A DNA stretch of 64,000 nucleotides from Acanthopleura granulata (GCA_016165875.1 JABBOT010000027.1:3201939-3265938); one strand, 5' to 3'. Numbered from the stretch's first letter, positions 42,393 to 54,466 are shown. Notes: generated from the letters alone by a model not told the origin. Program-made: numbers and translations.

Positions 42393-43596
42393 CCTTACTT
42401 AGCTACGGGCGGGAAGCTAAACAAAATTGGTTGAAAGGGAGCGGCTGGTATAAGGATACTTCTGGACAAATGGAGACTAAAACTAATCAAAACGATGGAT
42501 TTCACAAACGAAGGGCCTTGGGTACCGGAAGTCGGTCCATTAATATGATGGGGAGATTACATTGTGACCTGTTTCAACAAGAACGTTATTTGTTAAACAA
42601 TGTCATGGTTCGAGTGCGTCTGACCCGGAGCGGGGAGAGCTTTGCAATTATATCAACACCCCGTCATGGAGATGGAGACAATGCGCAGGCGGCTGATTAC
42701 AAGACAGTCCTTGAGGAAGTGACGATGTTTATACGGAACACCAAAGTCACCCCAGGTGTTCTGATAGGGCATTTGAAAGCCTTGGAGAAAGCACCAGCCA
42801 ACTACCCAATTCGTCGCGCAGTGACGTAGGTATAGGACATACCACAGTGAATGAGCCAAAGCTATTTTTAGGCACTCTTCCCCAGCGTCTCGTCATAGGG
42901 TGTGTACAAAACACGACATTTAACGGACGATGCGATGAAAATCCCTTCTCATTCACCCCCCTCAACATAAACTACGTGGCCTTACACGTGAACGGACGTC
43001 AAATACCAGCCAAGCCACTCACTCCAAATTTTCCAGCTCATAATTACATCCGTTCTCATATGAACTTATTGGCTGCCACGGGTAAAGTTGGAACAGATGG
43101 CGGAAACGATATCACATATAGTGATTTCCACAATGGGTGCACCCTGTTCGCCTTTGATTTGACTGCTGACCATCACGACGAGCAACAGTTGAACGTCAGT
43201 CAGAAGGGTGATCTCGGTTTGAAACTCGGTACGAAACCTGGTACACATTGGATTGCCCTATACATACATTATGAGGAAACCACACATCACTTGTCTGGAG
43301 ATTATTTTGACTATTATGCCCTTCCGCCCTGGCGTAAGGCGGTAGAGACGTGGCTAAATCGGGGTACGGACCATTAGCAATCGAATCACCGATCCATACA
43401 ATGCTTAAATACCGCTGTGTGCGGTCAATATTGTTTGTATTTTGCGCTTCATCGAGCTAGAGGATGAACAATGAACTGTATTACGCAACCATTTAATTCT
43501 CCGCCCACAGATTATACCAATGATCTATTGATTTATGACTGGGCCGAAAGAATGTTCGGTATCCATCCCCCTTTCTTTGGTGATTACAAATCATAG
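42393..43596 (+). pseudogene. Capsid fragment fused to protease (unit B)
   Basis: Without the extra C seen in unit A, the capsid frame at 42431-42829 runs past GSGWYKDTSG, then the shared shift near 42820 breaks it. The second frame (42847 on) reads NEPKLFLGTLPQ to KGDLGL and then, through a deletion junction near 43227, continues in frame into the protease His block (GTHWIALYI) to 43377. The last capsid strands and the protease start are lost. The protease Cys block and end (43596) follow in another frame. Confidence 0.85.
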
Positions 43597-43961
43597 ATGT
43601 GCATTTTTGCGAAGATTGTAATAAATCATAATTGAATGAAATCACCAGATAATCAAAACATTTTTTTTATCTATACCGCCATGTTTATTGTTGTTGTACA
43701 AACATATGCTTAGAGCAAGGAATATGTTACTATTGTGTTTCTCACAGAGGATGTATTTTTGCTGATTAGAACAATGCATATATATACATTGATGAGTGTT
43801 GTTAAAAAAATGACGTTTAATTCCAGTTGTCTGTTCTTGTTTATTGAACCAAAAAGTTAATAAAATTGAGATTTCATCAAAATGTTTTTTTGTTTTATTT
43901 TTTAATTTTTCCACTTTATTTACAAAATAGTCGGAATCTTAGAATATATTTACATATGTAT

Positions 43962-44137
43962 CTAAATATCCAGGTAAATCGTGCTTACCCCATCAGGCAA
44001 AATTTTACGTTTAGCATAAAAATACGTGAAAGCGTCCTTATGCTGTGTATAGGAACACATTTGATGCCCACGTACACGCCTGCCACGATTGACTCCCGCT
44101 GCAATTCGTCCTTCCTGGAACACCGAGAGATACAAAT
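43962..44137 (-). pseudogene. Polymerase C-terminal fragment (unit B)
   Basis: Only the last 55-60 codons are present (YLSVFQEGRIAAGVNRG to the stop). The upstream part is replaced by gypsy RT sequence. Converging 3' sequences and poly(A) signals match unit A. Confidence 0.85.
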
Positions 44138-44239
44138 TAGACCATTTAGAGAGGGATCTAGACGTGTTGCACCGGCTGACTTGGATGATCTGAGACACCA
44201 TCTGCAAGACCTACACGACAACGGCGTGGTCAAGAATTC
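44138..44239 (+). repeat. Gypsy RT remnant between units B and C
   Basis: 102 bases equal to the end of the gypsy fragment (RPFREGSRRVAPADL region), joined on its right to capsid sequence at the same GAAACC junction as the other units. The Penelope part and right terminal repeat are missing here. Confidence 0.9.
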
Positions 44240-44242
44240 GAA

Positions 44243-45369
44243 ACCTTACTTAGCTACGGGCGGGAAGCTAAACAAACTTGGTTGAAAGGGAGCGGCTGGT
44301 ATAAGGATACTTCTGGACAAATGGAGACTAAAACTAATCAAAACGATGGATTTCACAAACGAAGGGCCTTGGGTACCGGAAGTCGGTCCATTAATATGAT
44401 GGGGAGATTACATTGTGACCTGTTTCAACAAGAACGTTATTTGTTAAACAATGTCATGGTTCGAGTGCGTCTGACCCGGAGCGGGGAGAGCTTTGCAATT
44501 ATATCAACACCCCGTCATGGAGATGGAGACAATGCGCAGGCGGCTGATTACAAGACAGTCCTTGAGGAAGTGACGATGTTTATACGGAACACCAAAGTCA
44601 CCCCAGGTGTTCTGATAGGGCATTTGAAAGCCTTGGAGAAAGCACCAGCCAACTACCCAATTCGTCGCGCAGTGACGTAGGTATAGGACATACCACAGTG
44701 AATGAGCCAAAGCTATTTTTAGGCACTCTTCCCCAGCGTCTCGTCATAGGGTGTGTACAAAACACGACATTTAACGGACGATGCGATGAAAATCCCTTCT
44801 CATTCACCCCCCTCAACATAAACTACGTGGCCTTACACGTGAACGGACGTCAAATACCAGCCAAGCCACTCACTCCAAATTTTCCAGCTCATAATTACAT
44901 CCGTTCTCATATGAACTTATTGGCTGCCACGGGTAAAGTTGGAACAGATGGCGGAAACGATATCACATATAGTGATTTCCACAATGGGTGCACCCTGTTC
45001 GCCTTTGATTTGACTGCTGACCATCACGACGAGCAACAGTTGAACGTCAGTCAGAAGGGTGATCTCGGTTTGGAAATCCGATTTTCCACACCTCTACTTC
45101 AATCTACTACCATCATTTGCTACGCTGAATTTCAAAATATCATTGAGATTGATAAGACTCGTACAGTCTTGTGTGACTTCGCCTTTGATTTGACTGCTGA
45201 CCATCACGACGAGCAACAGTTGAACGTCAGTCAGAAGTGTGATCTCGGTTTGGAAATCCGATTTTCCACACCTCTACTTCAATCTACTACCATCATTTGC
45301 TACGCTGAATTTCAAAATATCATTGAGATTGATAAGACTGGTACAGTCTTGTGTGATTTCACCAATTAA
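44243..45369 (+). pseudogene. Capsid fragment with two copies of a 60-aa C-terminal block (unit C)
   Basis: The N-terminal third is missing. The middle frame (44282-44680) and C-terminal frame (44698-45369, 223 codons) are separated by the shared one-base shift. The block from AFDLTADHH to TVLCDF is present twice in frame (45001-45180 and 45181-45360), differing by a few substitutions (Gly to Cys after QK; Arg to Gly before TVLCD). Confidence 0.88.
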
Positions 45370-45446
45370 ACAAAATCGACATTGATCGCTCCAGGATTTG
45401 AATTCCCACCCTCGACCGGGACCTCATAATTTTAACAGATAACCTC

Positions 45447-45945
45447 ATGAACAGCGAACAATTATTATCGAACGGATCCTTATACACGTGACTTGGTGCA
45501 AGATGTGCTCCCTTGGAATGATTTCCATCCACGAATGCCACATCGACCTGCTATATATATATTAAACACCGATCCCTGTACGAAACCTGGTACACATTGG
45601 ATTGCCCTATACATACATTATGAGGAAACCACACATCACTTGTCTGGAGATTATTTTGACTCTTATGCCCTTCCGCCCTGGCGTAAGGCGGTAGAGACGT
45701 GGCTAAATCGGGGTACGGACCATTAGCAATCGAATCACCGATCCATACAATGCTTAAATACCGCTGTGTGCGGTCAATATTGTTTGTATTTTGCGCTTCA
45801 TCGAGCTAGAGGATGAACAATGAACTGTATTACGCAACCATTTAATTCTCCGCCCACAGATTATACCAATGATCTATTGATTTATGACTGGGCCGAAAGA
45901 ATGTTCGGTATCCATCCCCCTTTCTTTGGTGATTACAAATCATAG
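45447..45945 (+). pseudogene. Adenain-like protease (unit C)
   Basis: Same three readable blocks and same breaks as unit A, with FDSYALPPW in place of FDYYALPPW; the Ser form is the more usual one in the family as I recall. Full length in extent. Confidence 0.82.
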
Positions 45946-46310
45946 ATGTGCATTTTTGCGAAGATTGTAATAAATCATAATTGAATGAAATCACCAGATA
46001 ATCAAAACATTTTTTTTATCTATACCGCCATGTTTATTGTTGTTGTACAAACATATGCTTAGAGCAAGGAATATGTTACTATTGTGTTTCTCACAGAGGA
46101 TGTATTTTTGCTGATTAGAACAATGCATATATATACATTGATGAGTGTTGTTAAAAAAATGACGTTTAATTCCAGTTGTCTGTTCTTGTTTATTGAACCA
46201 AAAAGTTAATAAAATTGAGATTTCATCAAAATGTTTTTTTGTTTTATTTTTTAATTTTTCCACTTTATTTACAAAATAGTCGGAATCTTAGAATATATTT
46301 ACATATGTAT

Positions 46311-47185
46311 CTAAATATCCAGGTAAATCGTGCTTACCCCATCAGGCAAAATTTTACGTTTAGCATAAAAATACGTGAAAGCGTCCTTATGCTGTGTATA
46401 GGAACACATTTGATGCCCACGTACACGCCTGCCACGATTGACTCCCGCTGCAATTCGTCCTTCCTGGAACACCGAGAGATACAAATCCTTTTGAGCACTG
46501 TGACGGTTTACTCCTTTGCAAGAAAATTTTTCGGCATCCCCAGCGTAGCAGTAATATGTTTTTGGAACATAAAGCGATAATACCATCCCCACTCCATTCT
46601 ACTTTAAACAGGCCAGGCGTATGTTTGTCATGTTGATAATAATCTCGACGAGGTAACCAACGGTCACGTTCAGCCTCGTAAGTTTCTCGTAGCTCAGGTT
46701 TAACCAAGGATTCTCAATTAGGGTCCGACCATGCAATGTAGGCAGAATCTGTATCTGTCTCCACGAGTTGATAATCACTGGAATGAAAATATTTTGCCAG
46801 GAAATCGTAATAGAATTCCAGCATGCGGAGTTTGGCATACTGATATACCATACACCCCCTATCTGTAAGGGTAAATTATATGAGATCCGTTTCTTAGTGC
46901 ACGTGACCTCATAGGTATCATCATCAATTTCCTCCACGTTAATACATGCGTCTAAATTGACTAATTTTCGAGCTTTCTGTAGCGTGCACACTTTCACATT
47001 CACATGGACACGTGATGGTAATGTTGACACAACAGCTTAAAACTAGCTTCACTGATCTCAGTGAGATATGCCATCATAGTTTCAATTAAAGTGTGCGGAT
47101 CACCCGTTGATACAAAACACATCGGTTTGTCATACCCAGGAACGTTACTGTTAACAGACACGCTCATGGGAATATGGAGGGCAGT

Positions 47186-47188
<3 letters not shown>
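46311..47188 (-). pseudogene. Polymerase C-terminal half (unit C)
   Basis: Contains motif C (DTDS), the LFKVEWSGDG block and the C-terminus, with the same breaks as unit A. Its upstream end is cut where the unit jumps to the (TA)n tract. Confidence 0.85.

Positions 47189-47231
<43 letters not shown>
47189..47231. repeat. (TA)n microsatellite at unit C junction
   Basis: A pure TA run joins polymerase sequence to the zinc-finger donor; the deletion probably occurred in or next to this tract. Confidence 0.9.
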
Positions 47232-47233
<2 letters not shown>

Positions 47234-47237
47234 TCAC

Positions 47238-47444
47238 CATTCTTTCTCCATCCATATAACTCTCCTTCCCATGTCCAGTCCGACAATAATGCCGTTTCAG
47301 GCTTGACATACGAGTAAAGTACTTAGCACAGTCCTTACAACCATACGTACAGCTCCCCGAGCCATGAACTTCCCGCTTGTGACGATTTAGCGTTCTCCGT
47401 GCCTTAAAAACACGCGAACACAAATCACAGGTAAATTCCATCAT
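47238..47444 (-). CDS. C2H2 zinc-finger exon (unit C)
   Basis: Identical in protein to the unit A exon, with the same GTGAGT donor. The next sequence downstream is the (TA)n tract and then the polymerase C-terminal half, so any intron partner here would differ from unit A. Confidence 0.75.
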
Positions 47445-47546
47445 TTAACCCACTTCCTCAGTCATCCGTGGCTACGTGCTTATACACTGCCAAGCACACC
47501 GAAATTGACAACCACCCCCAACCTTTTATACCTTTTAATGTTATTA

Positions 47547-47810
47547 TCACTAAGTGCACATATTACATAATGCCAAAAACACCTGTTACAAATGGGGATT
47601 CCCCACAGATGGGGGATCCGAAATATCCTTCGAAAAACCCAGCCCGCCAAATAGCCTCCAAGTACCTTCACGTGATTGGAAAAACCCAACCCCGACAGTC
47701 CGCCAAAATATGACGTCATATGACGTCACGGTACCTCCAGCCGGGTACCTCCCAGGTTAAAAGATAGGAAAATCCGAAACGGGAGCCCGTAGGCCACATA
47801 GAATACTACT
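47547..47810 (-). repeat. Right terminal inverted repeat, unit C
   Basis: Near identical to unit A (GGAGCCCGTAGG instead of GGGGCCCGTAGG near the tip; GACAGTCC instead of GGCAGTCC). Followed by TACCGC. Confidence 0.92.
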
Positions 47811-48962
47811 TACCGCAAACATAACAGACTGCTACTTATTGCTACATACGCTTGGAAGAACTCCTATTATCTATTCTAAGGTACTAGTTATGGGTAGCCT
47901 ACTGTCTGCTGAATGATGATGCCGCTGCAAACCATTCATTAATTTGCTAAGCAAAAAATCTGAAGTGTAGTTCATTTGACTTTCTAATTTACACCGATAC
48001 GAATATAACTGACAGATATGACTTGGCAGTAGAGTATGTCAGACCTGGGCTAGATGAATGAGCCACCCAGAAAATGATGAACTCACGTTTAGGAGGCCAG
48101 GGATCAGTGGTCTCAAACTCTTTGCAAAAACTAAAATACGAATTTAATTTACCTCCATGCCACAGGGAAGAGGAGAGCCACTAAGCCCCCAACACTCAAA
48201 GGAGTTGTATATCCAATAAAATGCAACTGCATCGCATCCTACATCGGAGAAACGGGAAGACCTCTAAGAACCCGAATTAAAGAACACAAGTCATCTGTCG
48301 AAAAATCTGATTCCAAATCCGCCATAAGTGACCACATCCAAGAAAACCCACACCACAACATCAAATGGAACACAATCTGAACACTAAACTCTAATCAACC
48401 CAACCGGAAAAAGCGTAAACTGCAAGAAGCCATCCAGATTAAGAGATTAAAGCCTAGCCTCAACAGAGATCAAGGGATTTACCTTCCATCAGCTTATGAC
48501 CTATTAATCCTCCAAACTGACCTGGAACCCCATCGAGCCTAATCCCCCTGAATATTGTTGTACATGTTGACACTTGTATCTCTACTTGCTATATTTAAGA
48601 GTGTTGATGTCTTGATTTACTCACTTGATAACGATGTTAGTATCTACGTCCAAACGTCGTGATAATAAACCAAGAAGTTCTATATCCATACGAAAGACAT
48701 GTTCTACTCTACGCTTGCCTGTGAAATGGGGACCGATCAATGCGGTATGGAAAAATAGGATGTTGTCAATGCTTAAGAAAAGGTTTAAGATGTTCTCCAG
48801 ACGCGAACATGATTTGGGATTTACCGACAGGATTGAGCACGCAATAACGATCTCAGATAATAGACCATTTAGAGAGGGATCTAGACGTGTTGCACCGGCT
48901 GACTTGGATGATCTGAGACACCATCTGCAAGACCTACACGACAACGGCGTGGTCAAGAATTC
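47811..48962. repeat. Host flank copy 2 (array spacer)
   Basis: 1,152 bp. Penelope GIY-YIG fragment at about 48186-48540, where the tail reads through, and gypsy RT fragment at 48625-48962. Ends at the same capsid junction. Confidence 0.92.
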
Positions 48963-48965
48963 GAA

Positions 48966-50272
48966 ACCTTACTTAGCTACGGGCGGGAAGCTAAACAAAC
49001 TTGGTTGAAAGGGAGCGGCTGGTATAAGGATACTTCTGGACAAATGGAGACTAAAACTAATCAAAACGATGGATTTCACAAACGAAGGGCCTTGGGTACC
49101 GGAAGTCGGTCCATTAATATGATGGGGAGATTACATTGTGACCTGTTTCAACAAGAACGTTATTTGTTAAACAATGTCATGGTTCGAGTGCGTCTGACCC
49201 GGAGCGGGGAGAGCTTTGCAATTATATCAACACCCCGACATGGAGATGGAGACAATGCGCAGGCGGCTGATTACAAGACAGTCCTTGAGGAAGTGACGAT
49301 GTTTATACGGAACACCAAAGTCACCCCAGGTGTTCTGATAGGGCATTTGAAAGCCTTGGAGAAAGCACCAGCCAACTACCCAATTCGTCGCGCAGTGACG
49401 TAGGTATAGGACATACCACAGTGAATGAGCCAAAGCTATTTTTAGGCACTCTTCCCCAGCGTCTCGTCATAGGGTGTGTACAAAACACGACATTTAACGG
49501 ACGATGCGATGAAAATCCCTTCTCATTCACCCCCCTCAACATAAACTACGTGGCCTTACACGTGAACGGACGTCAAATACCAGCCAAGCCACTCACTCCA
49601 AATTTTCCAGCTCATAATTACATCCGTTCTCATATGAACTTATTGGCTGCCACGGGTAAAGTTGGAACAGATGGCGGAAACGATATCACATATAGTGATT
49701 TCCACAATGGGTGCACCCTGTTCGCCTTTGATTTGACTGCTGACCATCACGACGAGCAACAGTTGAACGTCAGTCAGAAGGGTGATCTCGGTTTGGAAAT
49801 CCGATTTTCCACACCTCTACTTCAATCTACTACCATCATTTGCTACGCTGAATTTCAAAATATCATTGAGATTGATAAGACTCGTACAGTCTTTTGTGAC
49901 TTCGCCTTTGATTTGACTGCTGACCATCACAACGAGCAACAGTTGAACGTCAGTCAGAAGGGTGATCTCGGTTTGGAAATCCGATTTTCCACACCTCTAC
50001 TTCAATCTACTACCATCATTTGCTACGCTGAATTTCAAAATATCATTGAGACTGATAAGACTCGTACAGTCTTGTGTGACTTCGCCTTTGATTTGACTGC
50101 TGACCATCACGACGAGCAACAGTTGAACGTCAGTCAGAAGGGTGATCTCGGTTTGGAAATCCGATTTTCCACACCTCTACTTCAATCTACTACCATCATT
50201 TGCTACGCTGAATTTCAAAATATCATTGAGATTGATAAGACTGGTACAGTCTTGTGTGATTTCACCAATTAA
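48966..50272 (+). pseudogene. Capsid fragment with three copies of a 60-aa C-terminal block (unit D)
   Basis: The C-terminal frame 49421-50272 is 283 codons. The AFDLTADHH block occurs at 49724-49903, 49904-50083 and 50084-50263, all in frame and separated by few substitutions (Asp to Asn after HH in copy 2; Ile to Thr before DKTRT in copy 2). The upstream frame (49005-49403) is broken from it by the shared shift. Confidence 0.9.
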
Positions 50273-50349
50273 ACAAAATCGACATTGATCGCTCCAGGAT
50301 TTGAATTCCCACCCTCGACCGGGACCTCATAATTTTAACAGATAACCTC

Positions 50350-50848
50350 ATGAACAGCGAACAATTATTATCGAACGGATCCTTATACACGTGACTTGGT
50401 GCAAGATGTGCTCCCTTGGAATGATTTCCATCCACGAATGCCACATCGACCTGCTATATATATATTAAACACCGATCCCTGTACGAAACCTGGTACACAT
50501 TGGATTGCCCTATACATACATTATGAGGAAACCACACATCACTTGTCTGGAGATTATTTTGACTCTTATGCCCTTCCGCCCTGGCGTAAGGAGGTAGAGA
50601 CGTGGCTAAATCGGGGTACGGACCATTAGCAATCGAATCACCGATCCATACAATGCCTAAATACCGCTGTGTGCGGTCAATATTGTTTGTATTTTGCGCT
50701 TCATCGAGCTAGAGGATGAACAATGAACTGTATTACGCAACCATTTAATTCTCCGCCCACAGATTATACCAATGATCTATTGATTTATGACTGGGCCGAA
50801 AGAATGTTCGGTATCCATCCCCCTTTCTTTGGTGATTACAAAACATAG
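50350..50848 (+). pseudogene. Adenain-like protease (unit D)
   Basis: Same blocks and breaks as the other units, with RKEVETW in place of RKAVETW, a change shared with unit E only. Confidence 0.82.
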
Positions 50849-51214
50849 ATGTGCATTTTTGCGAAGATTGTAATAAATCATAATTGAATGAAATCACCAG
50901 ATAATCAAAACATTTTTTTTATCTATACCGCCATGTTTATTGTTGTTGTACAAACATATGCTTAGAGCAAGGAATATGTTACTATTGTGTTTCTCACAGA
51001 GGATGTATTTTTGCTGATTAGAACAATGCATATATATATATTGATGAGTGTTGTTAAAAAAAATGACGTTTAATTCCAGTTGTCTGTTCTTGTTTATTGA
51101 ACCAAAAAGTTAATAAAATTGAGATTTCATCAAAATGTTTTTTTGTTTTATTTTTTAATTTTTCCACTTTATTTACAAAATAGTCGGAATCTTAGAATAT
51201 ATTTACATATGTAT

Positions 51215-51923
51215 CTAAATATCCAGGTAAATCGTGCTTACCCCATCAGGCAAAATTTTACGTTTAGCATAAAAATACGTGAAAGCGTCCTTATGCTGTG
51301 TATAGGAACACATTTGATGCCCACGTACACGCATGCCACGATTGACTCCCGCTGCAATTCGTCCTTCCTGGAACACCGAGAGATACAAATCCTTTTGAGC
51401 ACTGTGACGGTTTACTCCTTTGCAAGAAAATTTTTCGGCATCCCCAGCGTAGCAGTAATATGTTTTTGGAACATAAAGCGATAATACCATCCCCACTCCA
51501 TTCTACTTTAAACAGGCCAGGCGTACGTTTGTCATGTTGATAATAATCTCGACGAGGTAACCAACGGTCACGTTCAGCCTCGTAAGTTTCTCGTAGCTCA
51601 CACAACTTGGATAGACTCGTTTGATAACTCCATCACAAATCCGTGCATGCCGTTTTAATTTGCAGGCCTTGGGAAATGCTTTCTGACAAACCCTGCACAG
51701 ATAAGAACGAGCGCATAAATTCATATCTTTCTCCACGCTAAAATGCTTCTCGTGTAAATTAAGAGTCAGAGTAGTAGCGTGTCGCTTGGTAGACGGATAA
51801 AGAACCTCAGGGCACACATCTTTATCAATCACTACCAGTTCATACACAAATATGTTTACTTTAAATAAATCCTCGAGAAAGGGTAGTTCGCAAAGCGGGA
51901 CACCTCGAAAATACCTAGCTTCA
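51215..51923 (-). pseudogene. Polymerase remnant with internal deletion (unit D)
   Basis: The C-terminal 100 codons join directly (CGTAGCTCA|CACAACTTGG) to the zinc-binding segment of the N-terminal part, deleting motif C and the region between. The zinc-binding block here reads FPKACKLKRH. The piece ends where sequence jumps to the basic-protein leader. Confidence 0.85.
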
Positions 51924-51975
51924 AAAAGTATATAACTTTTCAGTTTAACCTAGAACACAGGTGAGAACGGACGAC

Positions 51976-52034
51976 ATGCCTCTCAAGAAGAAACGAAATC
52001 GATCCAGGAAATACAATACATACAAACGACGAGC
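51976..52034 (+). pseudogene. Truncated basic-protein gene (unit D)
   Basis: The first 19-20 codons (MPLKKKRNRSRKYNTYKRRA) remain; a deletion then joins to the tandem-repeat region upstream of the 114-aa promoter. Confidence 0.85.
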
Positions 52035-52428
52035 TGTTTTAAAATCAGCACAATGTACTCTAAGGCGAACCGCTAGGCTATAGTGAAAGGCAAGGATTGA
52101 AAATTTCCTAGCACTGCTCAGACATCCCCCACTATCGACCAATCAGAACAGCCGAATTTACCCTCCCTTCAGCTCGTACCGATAGAGCGTACATCGGCTG
52201 TTGTGCTTCTTTAGGGGTGTAAAACACGAATTATCTCCTTACCCCTTTCATGGTTTATATCTGCGCTGACAAATTATGTATAGTAAGGACTTCTATTTTT
52301 AAATTATTAAGATTATATCTAAATAAAAGCTGACATTTAACGCTATACTCTTATATTTCCATCCAAAAAAGAGACACGGTAAAAACACAAGGCTTGTAAA
52401 TGCAGAAAGCCCACGTTACCGCTGTGAA

Positions 52429-52500
52429 CCAATGAGAAATGCTGAAATTGCTCTCTCTGACCGTCGCGCTTTTTTGGCGCGCTGCGCTGCTGCTATATAG
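52429..52500 (+). promoter_or_regulatory. Promoter of the 114-aa gene (unit D)
   Basis: CCAAT near 52429, GACCGTCGCGCTTTT at 52459-52473 with TTTTTTGGCGCGC, and CTATATAG near 52493. All boxes are unchanged. Confidence 0.7.
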
Positions 52501-52591
52501 TCCATGAACATTGGTGACAGATGCACAGTCACTCTACTGCACTTCTGCCGGAGCTGATTTCACGACAAAAACCCAGAAAAAGAGGAAGATT

Positions 52592-52936
52592 ATGAATTCA
52601 CTCACGGAGATTATTATTCGACTACGAAACTGCCCCAGCATCGTGGTACGTACAGGCCACCCTGAAACGGATCGACTAGTGTTATGGCCCTTCCTCCTGA
52701 AGAAACGACTGGAACACATTTACACGGAGTATGAAACAGCCTACTTAAAATACATGGAAGCCTTGAAGCGAGAGGTTATGGTGGGAACAGGACCAGAGTT
52801 TGGAAGACTGATCGAGTTACACGCATCAGAGGTGAACGAACTGCAATCCATAATGGAAAAGAATCGTGCGAGACTTTTACGTGCACAGGTGGAATACAGA
52901 CATTTGGAAGAACCGCCCAACAACAACAACAACTAA
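52592..52936 (+). CDS. Accessory 114-aa protein (unit D), intact
   Basis: Starts MNSLTEIIIRLRNC and is otherwise the same helical protein as in unit A, with Leu for Pro after ETDR. Protein sequence is identical to the unit E copy. Retained despite three large deletions in this unit. Confidence 0.72.
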   Translation: MNSLTEIIIRLRNCPSIVVRTGHPETDRLVLWPFLLKKRLEHIYTEYETAYLKYMEALKREVMVGTGPEFGRLIELHASEVNELQSIMEKNRARLLRAQVEYRHLEEPPNNNNN

Positions 52937-53252
52937 GTTACTATGTCATTATATAAGACACAAGCTTCACCAGTTACTAACAATGCCGATATCAAAACCC
53001 TCTTCTCTTTAAGGTTACATCTACTGTTATCACTTGTGCCCTTTTATTGACCTTCTAACTGTCAGCCATCTTGTAATTGTACATTTGTAGTTGTTGTGAT
53101 ATTTATGTCAAATCCTCAGATCCGTCTTCTATGTCTTCTGCTCCGGCGATTCAACAAGAACAACTAAGTTTCATAACCAACGGCTTCTCCCCATTACGGA
53201 CTCTCGTTATAATCACGGCTTCTCTTCATCGCCGACTCTCCCTATATCCAAA

Positions 53253-53287
53253 GGCTCTTTTCAGAGCCACCCATCCTGTCGAAAGGA
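53253..53287 (+). terminator. Histone-type 3' stem-loop (unit D)
   Basis: GGCTCTTTTCAGAGCC at 53253-53268 with ACCCA and downstream CGAAAGGA. Identical to unit A. Confidence 0.88.
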
Positions 53288-53539
53288 CTTTTTCCGAAAT
53301 ATGAGCACTATGGTTTTCCCATGTTTTTTTGCATCTGTTTTTTTTTTGCATGTTTTTTGCATGTTTTGGCTAATTGGGGTTATTTTATTTATTTATTAGT
53401 TATTTTTTGATTTCATTTTATGTCTTTTTTTGTAATTTATCTGTTTTTTTTTTGTCTACGCCTGACATCACCAAATCCGGTGTATTGCGCACTAAAACTG
53501 ACTCTGGTATTCTCAGTGTATTATAATGCGTGGTGGACC

Positions 53540-53885
53540 ATGTCAACACTCCAGACGGATCAAGCAGAAAACCAGAATCTACAGCGACGGGTAGGTAGGT
53601 GTCTCATACTTGTAGGTGACTATATGGAAAGTACACTAAACTCTACCCCGGTACATTGACATTATATTTATAACTGTTTATGCATCGCGGTTGAGTATAG
53701 TGTTCCACCCCCGCAACCCCACCTACCTGGAATATCTACGCCAATGGATCAATGGGCGTATGCCTGCTACACTTTACAGAGACTATGATCGTTCACATTA
53801 TTTTAACTGTGGCGCTCATAGGAACTGTAGATTGTGCCGCGCCCTCAACACCGACTACCCCGGAAAAGCTCATACAAATGGATAA
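53540..53885 (+). CDS. Possible two-exon small Cys-containing protein (unit D)
   Basis: Same exon 1 start (MSTLQTDQAENQN), donor and exon 2 as unit A, with Arg for His before MPATLYRD. Both exon frames are unbroken. Confidence 0.4.
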
Positions 53886-54082
53886 ATGTTTGTTTGTTTT
53901 TTTTCTTTGTTTCTTTTACTTTGTTATTTTTATATGTCTGTCTGTCATTGTCGTGACATCACACACCATGATGTCACATAATCAAAGATTAGTCACTAAC
54001 ATTCACTGCCCCTTAACTTATCATATATATAAATATAAATAAGACATACTATGCTCTGAAAATATATACTAACAACAGTATA

Positions 54083-54086
<4 letters not shown>

Positions 54087-54150
<64 letters not shown>
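54087..54150. repeat. (TA)n microsatellite (unit D)
   Basis: The longest of the TA tracts next to the zinc-finger donor, with one CA interruption near its left end. Confidence 0.95.
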
Positions 54151-54152
<2 letters not shown>

Positions 54153-54156
54153 TCAC

Positions 54157-54363
54157 CATTCTCTCTCCATCCATATAACTCTCCTTCCCATGTCCAGTCC
54201 GACAATAATGCCGTTTCAGGCTTGACATACGAGTAAAGTACTTAGCACAGTCCTTACAACTATACGTACAGCTCCCCGAGCCATGAACTTCCCGCTTGTG
54301 ACGATTTAGCGTTCTCCGTGCCTTAAAAACACGCGAACACAAATCACAGGTAAATTCCATCAT
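54157..54363 (-). CDS. C2H2 zinc-finger exon (unit D)
   Basis: Same 69-codon exon and donor as unit A. One substitution (Gly to Ser before the first Cys of finger 2: YSCKDC) leaves all zinc ligands intact. Confidence 0.75.
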
Positions 54364-54466
54364 TTAACCCACTTCCTCAGTCATCCGTGGCTACGTGCTT
54401 ATACACTGCCAAGCACACCGAAATTGACAACCACCCCCAACCTTTTATACCTTTTAATGTTATTAC

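Larger units (their letters stand above)
42389..44137. mobile_element. Polinton unit B, partial (1.75 kb)
   Basis: Starts at the point equivalent to 32720 of unit A and runs through capsid and protease into the C-terminal polymerase region (equivalent to about 34784). There it breaks off into gypsy RT sequence at TACAAAT|TAGACC. It lacks both terminal repeats. An internal deletion of about 330 bp fuses capsid to protease. Confidence 0.9.
44240..47810. mobile_element. Polinton unit C, partial (3.57 kb)
   Basis: Covers capsid, protease and C-terminal polymerase. At the point equivalent to 35488 it jumps (GCAGTCCA|TATATA) to the (TA)n beside the zinc-finger exon and ends at a normal right repeat. 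The accessory genes and N-terminal polymerase are deleted (about 5.1 kb). Confidence 0.92.
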
